Shown: positions 44,226 to 53,515, numbered from the stretch's first letter. The stretch is DNA of 64,000 nucleotides from Tunturiibacter empetritectus (GCF_014201375.1 NZ_JACHDZ010000001.1:1219206-1283205); one strand, 5' to 3'. Notes: a model not told the origin generated them from the letters alone. Numbers and translations: made by a program.

Positions 44226-44257
44226 ACCCCGGGGAGACCCGGGGTTTTGCTGTTTTT
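44226..44257 (+). terminator. intrinsic terminator of the TlpA-like gene
   Basis: ACCCCGGG and CCCGGGGT pair over a GAGA tetraloop (44226-44245), then TTTTGCTGTTTTT. 28 bp after the stop. Confidence 0.8.
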
Positions 44258-44287
44258 GCTGAGGTTTTTGAGGGGTGTTTTGGAAAA

Positions 44288-44351
44288 ACGTGGTGGTTGG
44301 ACGTGGTTTTTTGCTGGTGTGAACGTGGTGGATTGCATGGTAAACGTGGTG
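44288..44351. repeat. ACGTGGT(G/T) direct repeats
   Basis: Four copies at 44288, 44301, 44323 and 44344 in a T-rich intergenic stretch, with a partial inverted copy (CCACGT) near 44386. Meaning unknown. Confidence 0.5.
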
Positions 44352-44449
44352 AGAAAGACGTCGTTTTCTGACGACGAAAAATACGCCACGTTTTTCGACT
44401 TTATTTTTGGCCGGGCCGGCCTATCCAATAGCTACGGATTTTCGGCTTG

Positions 44450-44552
44450 TGTCTTGCCGGACGGGCCGCCTGCGCGGCGGGCGCCCACTTCGTGGGGTGT
44501 ATACCCTGTCTTGGTGGGTTAGGTGCTTGGGGCCTCCCGTTGGTCGGCGGGG
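44450..44552. repeat. extragenic palindromic repeat, copy 1
   Basis: Divergent copy of a roughly 100-bp GC-rich family: GTCTTGCCGGACGGGCC, then a hairpin around CACTTCGTG, GTATACC, and a CTCCCGTTGGTCG end. Lies downstream of the TlpA-like gene and of convergent proline dehydrogenase. Confidence 0.7.
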
Positions 44553-44560
44553 AAAGAGGG

Positions 44561-45496
44561 CTAGTTTTTGAAGAAGTTTTTGGCCAGGAAGATTACGTTG
44601 GCTGGGCGTTCGGCGAGGCGGCGCATGAAGTAGGGGTACCACTCGGGGCCGAAGGGGACGTAGACGCGGACGCCGAAACCCTCGGCGGCGAGACGACGCT
44701 GAAGGTCGCGGCGGACGCCATAGAGCATCTGGAACTCGAAGGCGGACTTGTCCAGATTGTTCTCGCACACGAAGGTTCGCATCTGCTCGACGATGGCTTC
44801 GTCGTGGGTGGCGATGCCGCAGAAGACGCCCTTGCCGGTTGCTGGATTGGAGAAGGTGACTACGCGCTTCATGAGTTTGACGTAGTTGGCGTCGACGTCG
44901 GACTTGGCGGGGAAGGCGATCTCGGGGCCTTCCTTGTAGGCTCCTTTGCAGAGTCGGATGCGGATGCCCTGGTTGAGGAGGCGTTCGGTGTCGACTTCGG
45001 TGCGGAAGAGATAGGCCTGGAGGACGGTGCCGACTGCGCCGGGGAATTTGGCGGCAAGGTGCTCGGTCATGGCGATGGTGGCTTCGGTGTAGGGGGAGCC
45101 TTCCATGTCGATGCGGACGAAGGATTGGACGTGGGAGGCGTGCTCGACCATCTCGCCGACGATGCGCTCGGCGAGGGCGGGATCGAAGTCCATGCCGACC
45201 TGGGAGAGCTTGACGCTGACGTTGGCGTTAAGGCCGCGGGTGTGGATGGCGTCGAGGAGTTCGTGGTAGATGTCGGCGGAGTTGCGGGCTTCGGCTTCGG
45301 TGGTGACGGATTCACCGAGGGAGTCGAGGCTGACGGCGATGCCTTCTTTGTTGACGCGCTGGCAGGCGGCGAGGGCCTCCTCAACGGACATGCCGGCGAC
45401 GAAGCGGCCGGACATCTTTTTTCCCATGGCGGAGCGCTCTGAGAAGGAGCGCAGGGACTTGTTTTGAGAGAGAGCGATAAAAGCAGATCGAAGCAA
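44561..45496 (-). CDS. proline dehydrogenase
   Basis: 311-residue FAD enzyme that oxidises proline to pyrroline-5-carboxylate, at the membrane or in the cytoplasm. Barrel motifs: GMSVEEALAACQRVNKEGIAVSLDSLGE, GLNANVSVKLSQVGMD, FVRIDMEGSPYTEATI, VLQAYLFRTEVD, IRLCKGAYKEGPEIAFP, IATHDEAIVE, FEFQMLYGVR and VYVPFGPEWYPYFMRRLAERP (substrate/flavin signature at the end). It is the short monofunctional type. TTG 45496 is preferred because an AGGAG site lies eight bases upstream and the length then matches the family; the frame is open to 45751 without similarity. Confidence 0.92.
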   Translation of the reverse strand: MLRSAFIALSQNKSLRSFSERSAMGKKMSGRFVAGMSVEEALAACQRVNKEGIAVSLDSLGESVTTEAEARNSADIYHELLDAIHTRGLNANVSVKLSQVGMDFDPALAERIVGEMVEHASHVQSFVRIDMEGSPYTEATIAMTEHLAAKFPGAVGTVLQAYLFRTEVDTERLLNQGIRIRLCKGAYKEGPEIAFPAKSDVDANYVKLMKRVVTFSNPATGKGVFCGIATHDEAIVEQMRTFVCENNLDKSAFEFQMLYGVRRDLQRRLAAEGFGVRVYVPFGPEWYPYFMRRLAERPANVIFLAKNFFKN

Positions 45497-45796
45497 CCGT
45501 GGTACTCCTGATTCGCCTGTGGGCGAGAGTTCTATTGTTTCATGTTGATCGCTTTCTCGACAGCGTGGCCACAATCCGCAGGGGGTGATGGCGGGACGGC
45601 TGGCCTGGGAGCCGGTTTTTGCGGGATAAAGAAAATTCTGCCCGGTGTTTTGCAGGATGGACGGGTCACAATTTGCTGGGTGGGGATGCGCGCTTTTCAT
45701 ACCAATGCAACAAAGATGGGCTAGTGTCCTCCTGCCGAGCCAACATTCCAATTTGAGTATTCCTGTGGTGCGCTCGCGCCAAAAGGAGATGGACCG

Positions 45797-47050
45797 ATGA
45801 TCAGCAAGACAGTAACTCTAGGTGTTCTCGCTACGGCCCTGGTGAGCACGATGTCCGCTCAGGAGGGCCCTACGCCAACAGGCATTCCGACACTGGATCA
45901 CGTGTTTGTGGTGATGATGGAGAACCACGGGTACAGCCAGATCGTGAACAATCCAAACGCCCCGTTTATCAACCAGTATGCGAATTTGCACAATGTGGGT
46001 ACCAACTATTTTGCGATTGCGCATCCGAGCCTGACCAACTACCTGGAGATTGTGGGTGGTTCGAACTTTGGCGTGCATACGGATAACTATCCAGACTGGC
46101 ATAACAAGAACTGCACGACCAATCTGGCCTCGGGAACGGTGGCGACGGATAATCCTGCGAGCCCTCTGATCTGCCCGATTGCAGGCACGGGAACGGATGC
46201 GGCGACTCCGGCGATTGATTTCACCAATGAGACGCAGGGCCCTCCGGGAACGATCAACATCGACGGCAAGCAGTCCATTCCGGCAGACAAGCAGATTGTC
46301 GGCAAGACGATTGCGGATCAGCTGGCGGCGAAGGGGATGAGCTGGAAGAGCTACCAGGAGAGCATTCCTCTGAACAGCATTGATCTGGTGAACTACAGCG
46401 ACGGGTACTTCAGCAACCGGACCGACTTCGCGAACATGCTGCCGCACCAGAATCCGCCGCTGACGTCCGCTGGGATTGTTGCGCTGTATGCGGCCAAGCA
46501 TAATCCGTTCGTCTACTTCCAGAGCGTGCAGGAGGGAGTTGACCGGCAGAACAGTCTGAAGAATACTGCTGACTTTATCGACTCCAATGGCTTGTATGCG
46601 GACCTTAGCTCGGGGCATGTGCCGGCGTACTCGTTTATCGTGCCGAACCAGTGCAATGACCAGCATGGACGGGGCAATGCGGGACCGTTCTGCGCGTTTG
46701 ATCCAACCGATAATGGGACGCAGGCTGGGTTGAATCCGGCGCTGATCTATCGGGGCGATGTGGCGGTGAAGGAGATTGTGAACTCGATCCACAACTCGCC
46801 GGTGTGGAAAGAGGGCAAGAGCGCGATTGTTGTGGTGTGGGATGAAAACGACTACAGCACAGCCCCGGAGACCAACCAGGTGCTGCTGATTGTCGATACC
46901 AACTATGGAGTCAGCGGGGTACGGAGCGGAGTACGCTATGACCACTTTGCATTGCTGAAGACGATTGAGGCCGGGCTTGGGCTGCCGTGCCTGAATCACG
47001 CCTGCGACGCGAACGAGACAGTCATGTCGGATCTGTTCGGTCTGAAGTAG
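45797..47050 (+). CDS. secreted phosphoesterase (acid phosphatase/phospholipase C-like)
   Basis: 417 residues with signal peptide 1-21 (VTLGVLATALVSTMSAQ). The phosphoesterase core starts DHVFVVMMENHGYSQIV (metal-binding Glu-Asn), followed by NYFAIAHPSLTNYLEIVGG (nucleophile region), SYIVPNQCNDQHG-like YSFIVPNQCNDQHG and VVVWDENDYS and YDHFALLKTIEAGLGL, which supply the late Asp and His ligands. Cys residues at several places may form disulfides. AAAGGAG ribosome site. Likely releases phosphate outside the cell. Confidence 0.88.
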   Translation: MISKTVTLGVLATALVSTMSAQEGPTPTGIPTLDHVFVVMMENHGYSQIVNNPNAPFINQYANLHNVGTNYFAIAHPSLTNYLEIVGGSNFGVHTDNYPDWHNKNCTTNLASGTVATDNPASPLICPIAGTGTDAATPAIDFTNETQGPPGTINIDGKQSIPADKQIVGKTIADQLAAKGMSWKSYQESIPLNSIDLVNYSDGYFSNRTDFANMLPHQNPPLTSAGIVALYAAKHNPFVYFQSVQEGVDRQNSLKNTADFIDSNGLYADLSSGHVPAYSFIVPNQCNDQHGRGNAGPFCAFDPTDNGTQAGLNPALIYRGDVAVKEIVNSIHNSPVWKEGKSAIVVVWDENDYSTAPETNQVLLIVDTNYGVSGVRSGVRYDHFALLKTIEAGLGLPCLNHACDANETVMSDLFGLK

Positions 47051-47074
47051 CAGGAAGCAGTGCGATCCAGACTG

Positions 47075-47110
47075 TAGCCGCTGATGCCGGGAGCGTCAGC
47101 GGCTATTGTT
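47075..47110 (+). terminator. probable terminator of the phosphoesterase gene
   Basis: TAGCCGCTGA pairs with TCAGCGGCTA (47075-47084 and 47096-47105) over an 11-base loop, followed by TTGTT. The T tract is weak. Confidence 0.55.
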
Positions 47111-47123
47111 GGAGTGGCCCAAA

Positions 47124-47681
47124 TCACATTACTAAGCCGGGGTCTTCCGTTCTTATCAGATATCTGCTGTCGCGCAGATGTTGGTGGAGGTTGGCCAGAT
47201 GGAAGAGGTATTGATCGAAGCCTGTTGCCATCAGCTTCATCATCTCGGCCCGCTTGCCTACTGCGGCCATGAGGTAGCACTCTCTGCCCATCGAGGAGTA
47301 GAAGTTGATGTTGTGGCGGTGCTTGTTCTGGCTTTGAAAGAAGCCGGCGTAGAGGAGAATGTGCGCGCCGGCGGACTCCATCCAGAGAGGATTCTTCGCA
47401 CTGGTGAGCTGGCGCATCATGAGTTCGGCGATCTGGGTGAGGTCGGCAAATTGGCGGAACTCCTGATCGCCGGGGTTGTAGTCGGGGGAGAGGACCTCGG
47501 CTCGATCGACCGACTGGAGGCAGAAGTGACCGAGGACGCTTGCGAGGTATACGCCGGTGGAGTCGCTGATCTGGGACCACTGCTCAGTGCCTATCGACTC
47601 GTGGAGATTTGAGGCCCAGAAGTTGAGAGCTCGTTCCTCGGTGACTCCGTAGAGATCGTCAAAGTAGTTAGTTGATGACAT
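47124..47681 (-). CDS. hypothetical protein, helical, unknown function
   Basis: 185 residues, soluble, mostly helical: FDDLYGVTEERALNFWASNLHES, STGVYLASVLGHFCLQ, FRQFADLTQIAELMMRQL, and FYSSMGRECYLMAAVGKRAEMMKLMA. No domain recognised. ATG 47681 is chosen over a longer frame because an AGGGGGTG ribosome site precedes it. Convergent with the phosphoesterase. Confidence 0.6.
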   Translation of the reverse strand: MSSTNYFDDLYGVTEERALNFWASNLHESIGTEQWSQISDSTGVYLASVLGHFCLQSVDRAEVLSPDYNPGDQEFRQFADLTQIAELMMRQLTSAKNPLWMESAGAHILLYAGFFQSQNKHRHNINFYSSMGRECYLMAAVGKRAEMMKLMATGFDQYLFHLANLHQHLRDSRYLIRTEDPGLVM

Positions 47682-47809
47682 CTGCACCCCCTGGCCCGTG
47701 TTTCGCGAACAATACGGCATTGTTATCCCGTAGCTGTCATGGCGGGAGTGTTTATTTTGCCTGGACGTACCCAGTTGAGTACATGGTGCTATTGGTGTAT
47801 TGAAAGATA

Positions 47810-47912
47810 TGTCCTGCCGGACGGGCGCCCTGCCGCGGTCGGCGGTCACTTCGTGACTTGTATACCTTTTCTGGGTGGCGTGATGGCTTGAGGTCCTCCC
47901 GTTGGTCGGGGC
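47810..47912. repeat. extragenic palindromic repeat, copy 2
   Basis: TGTCCTGCCGGACGGGC start, GGTCACTTCGTGACTTG hairpin, TATACC, then AGGTCCTCCCGTTGGTCG. It ends at the stop codon of the amidase gene. Confidence 0.8.
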
Positions 47913-49700
47913 CTAGAAGCCGAGTGGGTTTTCGCTGGCTACGTTGAAGTGATGCTCGAGGGCTAAGCCTGCGCTGGCTATGGTGCCCTCGTCGAAGAGG
48001 CGGCCTATGAGGGTGACGCCGTGCGGGACGCGTCTCGGTGGGTTGAACTTTGGGAGAGGCTTGGCTGGGTCGGGTGCCCAGTCGCTGCGAGCCTCGGAGA
48101 CTTCGACGAAGCCGGCGCGGAGGGTGAGGGAGGGATGGCCGGTGAAGTTGGTGAGGGTGAGGATCTCGTCGCGGAGGGAGGGGACGAGGAGGAGGTCGAC
48201 TTCGGCCATGATGCGGGCCATCTCTTGCGCGACCATGCGGCGGAGGCGGTCGGCCTGGACGTAGTCGACTGCGGAGAGGAAGCGGGATTGTCGGAAGGTG
48301 TTGGGCCAGGCGTCGGGGACCTGGGCTTTGAGCTGGTCGAGCTGATGGTTGAGGGTGATCTCTTCGAAGGCAGCGGCGGACTCGGCGAAGAGGATGAGGT
48401 CGAGGTTGTCATAGGGCCAGTCGGGGAGGGTGACTTCGACGGGCGTCATGCCGAGTGTGGTGATGGCGGCGAGGGCGGCGCGGTCTACGTCGGTGGCGGG
48501 GGCTTCTTTCATCCACTGCGGGAAGTAGCCTACTTTTAGATTTTTTATTGGGGCTTGTGCGTCGAAGTCGAGTTTGCTGGGGACGCACGAGACGTCTTTG
48601 CCGTCGGGGCCGGTGATGGCGTTGAGGACGAGCATGGTGTCTTCGACGGAGCGAGCCATGGGGCCGAGTTTGTCGAGGGACCAGCAGAGGGTCATGGCTC
48701 CGGTGCGGGGGACGCGGCCGTAGGTGGGGCGAAGGCCGGTGACGCCGCAGCGCATGGAGGGGCTGACGATGCTGCCTCCGGTTTCGCTACCGATGGCGAA
48801 GGCTACGAGGCCTGCGGCGGTGGCTGCGCCGGGGCCGGCGCTACTGCCGGAGGAGCCCTCTTCGAGGAGCCAGGGATTCATGGTCTGGCCGCCGAACCAG
48901 ACGTCGTTGAGGGCGAGGGCGCCGAGGGAGAGCTTGGCGATGAGGACGGCGCCGGCGGCGTTGAGGCGCTCGGTGACGGTGGCGTCGGCGGTGGGGATGC
49001 GGTGCTGGAAGGGCTCGGCTCCCCACGTGGTGGCGATGTTGGCGGTGTCGAGGAGATCCTTTGCGCCCCAGGGGATGCCGTGGAGGGGGCCGCGATAGTG
49101 TCCGGCGGCGATCTCGGCGTCGGCGGTTTTGGCCTGGGCGAGGGCGTGGTCGCGGGTGAGGGTGATGATGCAGTTGATCTTGGGATTGAGGCGCTCGATG
49201 CGTGCGAGGTAGATCTCGGTGAGGCGGGTGCTGGTTAGCTTGCGGGTTTCGATCCAGCGGGAGAGTTGGTGGACGGGGGCGAAGGCGATGGCTTCGTCGG
49301 TGGTGGGGAGTGGGGCGTCGGAGTGGGTGCGGAGGAACTCGTTTTTTGCAGGGAGAGTGGGCTGGCCGGGGAGGATGGAGTTGACGGTGGAGTAGGGCAC
49401 GATGGCGTCGGGGATTGCGACTTTGCGGGGGCCGGTGCGGCGTTCGTAGAGAGGAGCCATGGCGGCGCGCCAGTTGCCGGCGGCCTGGGCTCGGTCTTTT
49501 TCAGTGAGAGGGAACTGGACTAACTTTTCGGCTTCGGCGAAGGTGGCGGGGGAGACCTCGGGGCCTACCGAGGGTGAGGTGCCGAAGGCTGGTGGTGCGC
49601 CGGGAGTGGCTGGGGTGGAGGGAGTTTGCGCGAGTGCGGAGGCGGAGGCGAGCAGCGTGAGGGTGCTTTGGGTCAGGAATTCGCGGCGGGATTTCGACAT
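47913..49700 (-). CDS. amidase-signature family enzyme, exported by Tat
   Basis: 595 residues. The N-terminus KSRREFLTQSTLTLLASASALAQ is a twin-arginine signal. The amidase fold carries the Ser-cisSer-Lys triad: Lys in GIPWGAKDLLD, Ser in EGSSGSSAGPGAATAAGL and the nucleophile Ser in GSETGGSIVSPS. The family end motif GVTLIGRLFDEGT follows. Substrate (amide, peptide amide or other) is not predictable. Codons are strongly GC-biased. Full length for the family with a signal peptide plus about 100 extra residues. Confidence 0.9.
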   Translation of the reverse strand: MSKSRREFLTQSTLTLLASASALAQTPSTPATPGAPPAFGTSPSVGPEVSPATFAEAEKLVQFPLTEKDRAQAAGNWRAAMAPLYERRTGPRKVAIPDAIVPYSTVNSILPGQPTLPAKNEFLRTHSDAPLPTTDEAIAFAPVHQLSRWIETRKLTSTRLTEIYLARIERLNPKINCIITLTRDHALAQAKTADAEIAAGHYRGPLHGIPWGAKDLLDTANIATTWGAEPFQHRIPTADATVTERLNAAGAVLIAKLSLGALALNDVWFGGQTMNPWLLEEGSSGSSAGPGAATAAGLVAFAIGSETGGSIVSPSMRCGVTGLRPTYGRVPRTGAMTLCWSLDKLGPMARSVEDTMLVLNAITGPDGKDVSCVPSKLDFDAQAPIKNLKVGYFPQWMKEAPATDVDRAALAAITTLGMTPVEVTLPDWPYDNLDLILFAESAAAFEEITLNHQLDQLKAQVPDAWPNTFRQSRFLSAVDYVQADRLRRMVAQEMARIMAEVDLLLVPSLRDEILTLTNFTGHPSLTLRAGFVEVSEARSDWAPDPAKPLPKFNPPRRVPHGVTLIGRLFDEGTIASAGLALEHHFNVASENPLGF

Positions 49701-49734
49701 TGGTTCCTCTGGTGAGGATTGTAGCGAAAAGATT

Positions 49735-49837
49735 TGTCCTGCCGGACGGGCCTCCTGCGCGGAGGGCGGTCACTTCGTGACTTGTATACCTTGTCTTGGA
49801 GGGTCAGATGCCTGGGTCCTCCCCTTGGTCGGAGGGG
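49735..49837. repeat. extragenic palindromic repeat, copy 3
   Basis: TGTCCTGCCGGACGGGCC, the GGTCACTTCGTGACTTG hairpin, TATACC, and GGTCCTCCCCTTGGTCGG. Between the amidase and lipoprotein genes. Confidence 0.8.
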
Positions 49838-49842
49838 AACAG

Positions 49843-50415
49843 CTAGTCTGGGACCTGCCAGCCTACGGGGGATTGGGCTAGGGTGATGGTGTCGGTGGCC
49901 TGGCTGGTGGTGGCGCGGGCCATGGCTGGGAAGGCGGCCTGTACGTCGTGGCTCTCGGCCCAGACAGGGACTTCTTTCATGGTGTAGCTGTAGGTGATGG
50001 TGGTCTCTTTGAAGCCGTTGGCGACGGCTACGGGCGTGAAGCTGTTGATGCTGGTGACCTCGCGATGGCCGTAGCAGAAGCGCGGGGCGTAGCGGGTTCC
50101 GGCGGGGGCGACGGTGTAGCGGCTGACGTGGATGCTGGTCTCGACGGACTTCTCGAGGAGGAGATTTTTGACCAGGGTGTCGAGCTGCTTGGTCTTTTCG
50201 GGGTCGCTGGTCTCGAAGGGGAAGCGGGTGTCGGTGAGGAGGCACTCGGGGTGGTCGAGGTAGTGGTTGTTGATGCCGGTGGTGAAGTTGGCAGGGGTGG
50301 CAGCGGCTTTTCCAGTATTGTTGCATCCGGTAAAGACGAGTGGAGCCATGGTTAGAAGGCTAAGTAGGGCGGCGGCGCGTGCGGTGGAGGTCGGCTTGCT
50401 TGGAACGATTTTCAT
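49843..50415 (-). CDS. lipoprotein, unknown function
   Basis: 190 residues with a lipoprotein signal: charged start, ARAAALLSLLTMAPLVFTGC lipobox with Cys near residue 31. The mature part is soluble (HYLDHPECLLTDTRFPFETS, GFKETTITYSYTMKEVPVWAE, and ATDTITLAQSPVGWQV). No domain recognised. An AGGAGA ribosome site precedes ATG 50415. Upstream is a 17-bp tandem repeat (50424-50440, 50441-50457). Confidence 0.72.
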   Translation of the reverse strand: MKIVPSKPTSTARAAALLSLLTMAPLVFTGCNNTGKAAATPANFTTGINNHYLDHPECLLTDTRFPFETSDPEKTKQLDTLVKNLLLEKSVETSIHVSRYTVAPAGTRYAPRFCYGHREVTSINSFTPVAVANGFKETTITYSYTMKEVPVWAESHDVQAAFPAMARATTSQATDTITLAQSPVGWQVPD

Positions 50416-50461
50416 CGCTTCTCCTGTCGATCTAACTTCACTGTCGATCTAACTTCTCTGT

Positions 50462-50476
50462 CAACCAAACTGGTTG
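50462..50476. promoter_or_regulatory. inverted repeat upstream of the lipoprotein gene
   Basis: CAACC-AAACT-GGTTG lies about 47 bp before the start of the lipoprotein gene and could be a repressor site. No regulator gene is adjacent. Confidence 0.3.
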
Positions 50477-50565
50477 GATGCAAGTGCGGAGCGTGGTGGA
50501 AGATTGTGGGAGATTGTAACTGCGAGTGGTCCAGGTTTTCGATGCCTTGCGTACGCTCGTCAATG

Positions 50566-51846
50566 CTACTCGGCCAGGATCTCGTCGGGGATGGGGTCTA
50601 GTGCGCCGATGGTCTTCATGGTGGCGAGGGTTTGCAGGTTGGCCTGGACTGCAGCCCATTTCTGGGGATCTTTCTTGGTCTCGATGGGAGATTTCGGGTC
50701 GGCGTAGTAGGCGATTAGGTCGTGTTTGAGTTGGAAGGGGACAACGTTGTCAGGATTTTTGGTGATCATGGCGAGAAGCTTGGCGTAGGTCTCGTCGGCG
50801 AGGCGGTAGCCGCCGGGGCGAACGATGTCGCCGGTGTCGAGGTCGCGGTTGGAGATGTAGTGGTCGATGGTGTCGAAGTTGGTGAGGACCAGGCGCATGG
50901 CCTTGATGGAGCGGTTCACGCTCTTGATGTAGAGATCTTCGGTCTGTTGATTGGGGCCTTTGATGGCGAGGAGTTTGAAGACTCCGAACTTCGGCAGGAT
51001 GTAGATAAAGCCTGCATAGAGATGGCTGCGGACACCTGGTTTTTGGCGGTAGGCCTCCCAGTCGTTGTCAGTCGCGGCCTGACGGAGATCGAGGGCGAGC
51101 GCGTCGAGATCGGGGCTGGGGAGGTCTTCTGGGAAGTTTTTTTTGTGGAGGAGGGTTTCGGCGCGGGCGATGTTGGGAAGGAAGCGGCGGACAGCGTAAC
51201 GGTAGACTCGGATGGAGGTCTGTTTGCTGCCGATGATGTCGGGGAGACGCAGGCCGTAGGTTTCGAAGAAGGCCTTGCGGAGGAGTGGCATGGGAACTTC
51301 GAGGCCTACGAATTTGGTGTAGGCGGAGGGGGCGAAGCGGAGCTTGCTGAGCTGATTGATGTCGAAGGCGAACTCGGTTTGAATGTGGGCGTGGGGGTTC
51401 TCCGCGTAGTTGACGGAGGAGCCGTACCTTTGTTCGAGCTTGGGGAATTCGACGGGGACGGATTGGTTGACGGCATATTTGTGACCGAAGTTGTCACCGA
51501 TGTAGTGGGAGAGAGAGCCGATGGCGAAGGCCAGGTCGTCGGGGGTCTGGGCGTTGTGGAGAAGAGAGAGGACGAAGTCGCCGGAGCGGACGTAGTGGGT
51601 GAGGTTGGAGAAGAAGGCGTTGCCGAAGGGGTAGTAGCCGAAGTCCTGAATGGCGCTGCCGCCGTAGGCGTAGCCGTGCGCCTCTTGAAGCTGGGCTTCG
51701 GTGAGGGTGGGGAATTTTTTGAGCAGAAGTGGGCGGATGGACTGCTTCCAGGCGAGATCGATGATCGCCTGATGGGTCTGGACGGAGTAGGGAACGGCGG
51801 GGATTGCTGAGAGGAGCAGGGCCGCGAGGGTTATCGCTTTGAGCAT
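50566..51846 (-). CDS. zinc-dependent phospholipase C family protein
   Basis: 426 residues with signal peptide (LKAITLAALLLSAIPAVPYS). The mature N-terminus gives the S/P1-nuclease/PLC-like zinc pattern: Y-S-x-x-THQAIIDLAW, then FAIGSLSHYIGDNFGHKYAVN with the HxxxD/His cluster, and AHIQTEFAFD. The second half is helical with no domain recognised. ATG 51846 is chosen for the signal peptide; the frame opens at 51936. Substrate is likely phospholipid or another phosphodiester. Confidence 0.75.
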   Translation of the reverse strand: MLKAITLAALLLSAIPAVPYSVQTHQAIIDLAWKQSIRPLLLKKFPTLTEAQLQEAHGYAYGGSAIQDFGYYPFGNAFFSNLTHYVRSGDFVLSLLHNAQTPDDLAFAIGSLSHYIGDNFGHKYAVNQSVPVEFPKLEQRYGSSVNYAENPHAHIQTEFAFDINQLSKLRFAPSAYTKFVGLEVPMPLLRKAFFETYGLRLPDIIGSKQTSIRVYRYAVRRFLPNIARAETLLHKKNFPEDLPSPDLDALALDLRQAATDNDWEAYRQKPGVRSHLYAGFIYILPKFGVFKLLAIKGPNQQTEDLYIKSVNRSIKAMRLVLTNFDTIDHYISNRDLDTGDIVRPGGYRLADETYAKLLAMITKNPDNVVPFQLKHDLIAYYADPKSPIETKKDPQKWAAVQANLQTLATMKTIGALDPIPDEILAE

Positions 51847-52187
51847 GATTGGCTTGAGCACGGTGGTCGGGGGATGAACGCGAATGATCTTTGTCCCTTC
51901 TGGCTGCTGTCGTGCTGCGCCTTTCACACTGTACATAGCTTGGGGGGAGGAGGAAAGTCTGAGCTTGATGCGACTTTTTCAGGCGCGGCGTGATCCAAGG
52001 GGCGTAATGCGAAAGACGTCAGGAAAGTTGTGCTTGGACTTGGTTGATGGATCAACGAAATCCGGGATCATCGATTCCTGTCAAAAAGGCCCCCCGCAAC
52101 ACAACCCTGTTTTTGATAGACACCCTGAATCGGGTTGATCCTCGTCTGGCGTCTGAGAGGCAGATCTCTCATTCAAAAAGGAGAACT
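51847..52187. other. intergenic region between PLC and isochorismatase genes
   Basis: 341 bp, divergent promoters. Only a small palindrome, GTTGAT-GG-ATCAAC (52043-52056), stands out; it could be an operator. No gene is supported. Confidence 0.4.
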
Positions 52188-52847
52188 ATGAACTTTGACA
52201 GGAACGATACTGCAGTGGTCTTTATCGACCCGCAGAATGACGTGTTAAGCGAGAAGGGCCTGAGTTGGCCGCTGCTCCACGAGAGTCTTCAGGAAAACAA
52301 CACGATTGCGAATATGGAGCGCATCTTCAAGGCCGCGAAGGCCTATGGATACGAGGTTTTCATCTCTCCTTATTATTTTTATCCCACCGACAAGGGATGG
52401 AAGTTCAACGGTCCTCTTGAATCCGACGAGGTGGTTCATAACGAGTTCGGCCGCAAGGGGGCTTTGACTCTGGATGGCTTTGAAGGGTCTGGTGCAGACT
52501 GGCTGGAACGATTCAAGCCTTATATCGAGGATGGCAAGACCATCGTCGTTTCGCCGCATCGCGTGTGGGGGCCGGAGACCAATGATCTTGTTCTACAGCT
52601 CCGCAAACGGAGGATCAGCAAGATTATCCTTGGCGGAATGCTGGCCAATATGTGTGTGGAATCTCACCTTCGAGAGTTGGTTGAGCAAGGCTTCGAAGTC
52701 GCCGTCGTGAAAGATGCTACGGCAGGACCGAAGCACCCGGAGTGGGGCTATGGCTATACCGCGGCGCTGATCAACTATGCGTTTATTGCACACGCGGTCC
52801 CGACGACAGAGGAGGCCGTCAAGGCGATGGAGCGCGGTCCGCAATAA
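52188..52847 (+). CDS. isochorismatase-family hydrolase
   Basis: 219-residue cytoplasmic hydrolase. Catalytic Asp in VVFIDPQNDVLSEKG near residue 12, Lys region DGKTIVVSPHRVWGPETNDLVLQL, nucleophile Cys in GGMLANMCVESHLRELVEQGFEVAVVKDA near residue 154. Start ATG 52188 has an AAAGGAGAA ribosome site; an upstream open frame is not coding-like. Substrate is unknown, as usual for this family, which includes nicotinamidases and others. Confidence 0.88.
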   Translation: MNFDRNDTAVVFIDPQNDVLSEKGLSWPLLHESLQENNTIANMERIFKAAKAYGYEVFISPYYFYPTDKGWKFNGPLESDEVVHNEFGRKGALTLDGFEGSGADWLERFKPYIEDGKTIVVSPHRVWGPETNDLVLQLRKRRISKIILGGMLANMCVESHLRELVEQGFEVAVVKDATAGPKHPEWGYGYTAALINYAFIAHAVPTTEEAVKAMERGPQ

Positions 52848-52903
52848 GCAGATCTTACCGTCTACGAACACGGAGCCAGCAGTTGCTGAGGCGGTGTAGA
52901 CGA

Positions 52904-53515
52904 CTACTCGCTGAGGATCTGGTGCTTGTGGTCGAGGTCGTGGCCGAAGGCGAATCGCTCGACGAGCATGCAGAAGATGTGTTCGAGGGCGAGGTGGGCC
53001 TCCTGGATGTTCTGGGTGACATTGGAAGGGATGACGATGCTGTAGTCGCAGAGGGGGCTCATCTTTCCTCCGCCTGCGCCGGTGAAGCCGATGGCGGGGA
53101 TGCCGATGAGTTTGGCCTGGGTGATGGCGCGGAGGATGTTCTTCGAGTTGCCGGAGGTGGAGATGGCGAGGAAGATGTCGCCGGGCTGGGCGAGGGCTTC
53201 GATCTGGCGGGAGAAGAGATGGTCGAAGCCGTAGTCGTTGCCTGCGGCGGTGAGGATGGAGGTGTCGGTGGTGAGGGCGATGGCGCGGAGGGCGGGGCGG
53301 TTGACGGTGAGGCGGACGACGAACTCGGCTACGAGATGCTGTGCGTCGGCTGCGGAGCCGCCGTTGCCGGCGACGAGGAGCTTGTGGCCGGATTGCATGG
53401 CTTCGGCGGTAAGTTTGGCGATGGAGACCAGGGTGTCGGAGATGTTTTCTTCGGCCAGGACTGCTTGCAGGGTTGCGATGGATTGAGCGAGTTGCTTTTG
53501 GACCAGTTGCTTCAT
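52904..53515 (-). CDS. gmhA: phosphoheptose isomerase
   Basis: 203-residue SIS-domain isomerase that converts sedoheptulose-7-phosphate to D-glycero-D-manno-heptose-7-phosphate for LPS core. Marks: VAGNGGSAADAQHLVAEFVVR (phosphate/zinc site His), DTSILTAAGNDYGFDHLFSRQIEAL, GDIFLAISTSGNSKNI and the late zinc-ligand region NIQEAHLALEHIFCMLVE. Length and motifs are those of GmhA. It converges with the isochorismatase gene. Confidence 0.92.
   Translation of the reverse strand: MKQLVQKQLAQSIATLQAVLAEENISDTLVSIAKLTAEAMQSGHKLLVAGNGGSAADAQHLVAEFVVRLTVNRPALRAIALTTDTSILTAAGNDYGFDHLFSRQIEALAQPGDIFLAISTSGNSKNILRAITQAKLIGIPAIGFTGAGGGKMSPLCDYSIVIPSNVTQNIQEAHLALEHIFCMLVERFAFGHDLDHKHQILSE

Noticed and set aside
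44447-45442. 331-codon plus-strand frame opposite proline dehydrogenase
   Set aside because: Acidic, repetitive antisense shadow of a GC-rich gene; the minus strand carries all family motifs. Similar shadows oppose the amidase (48555-49238), PLC (50722-51810) and gmhA (52742-53545).
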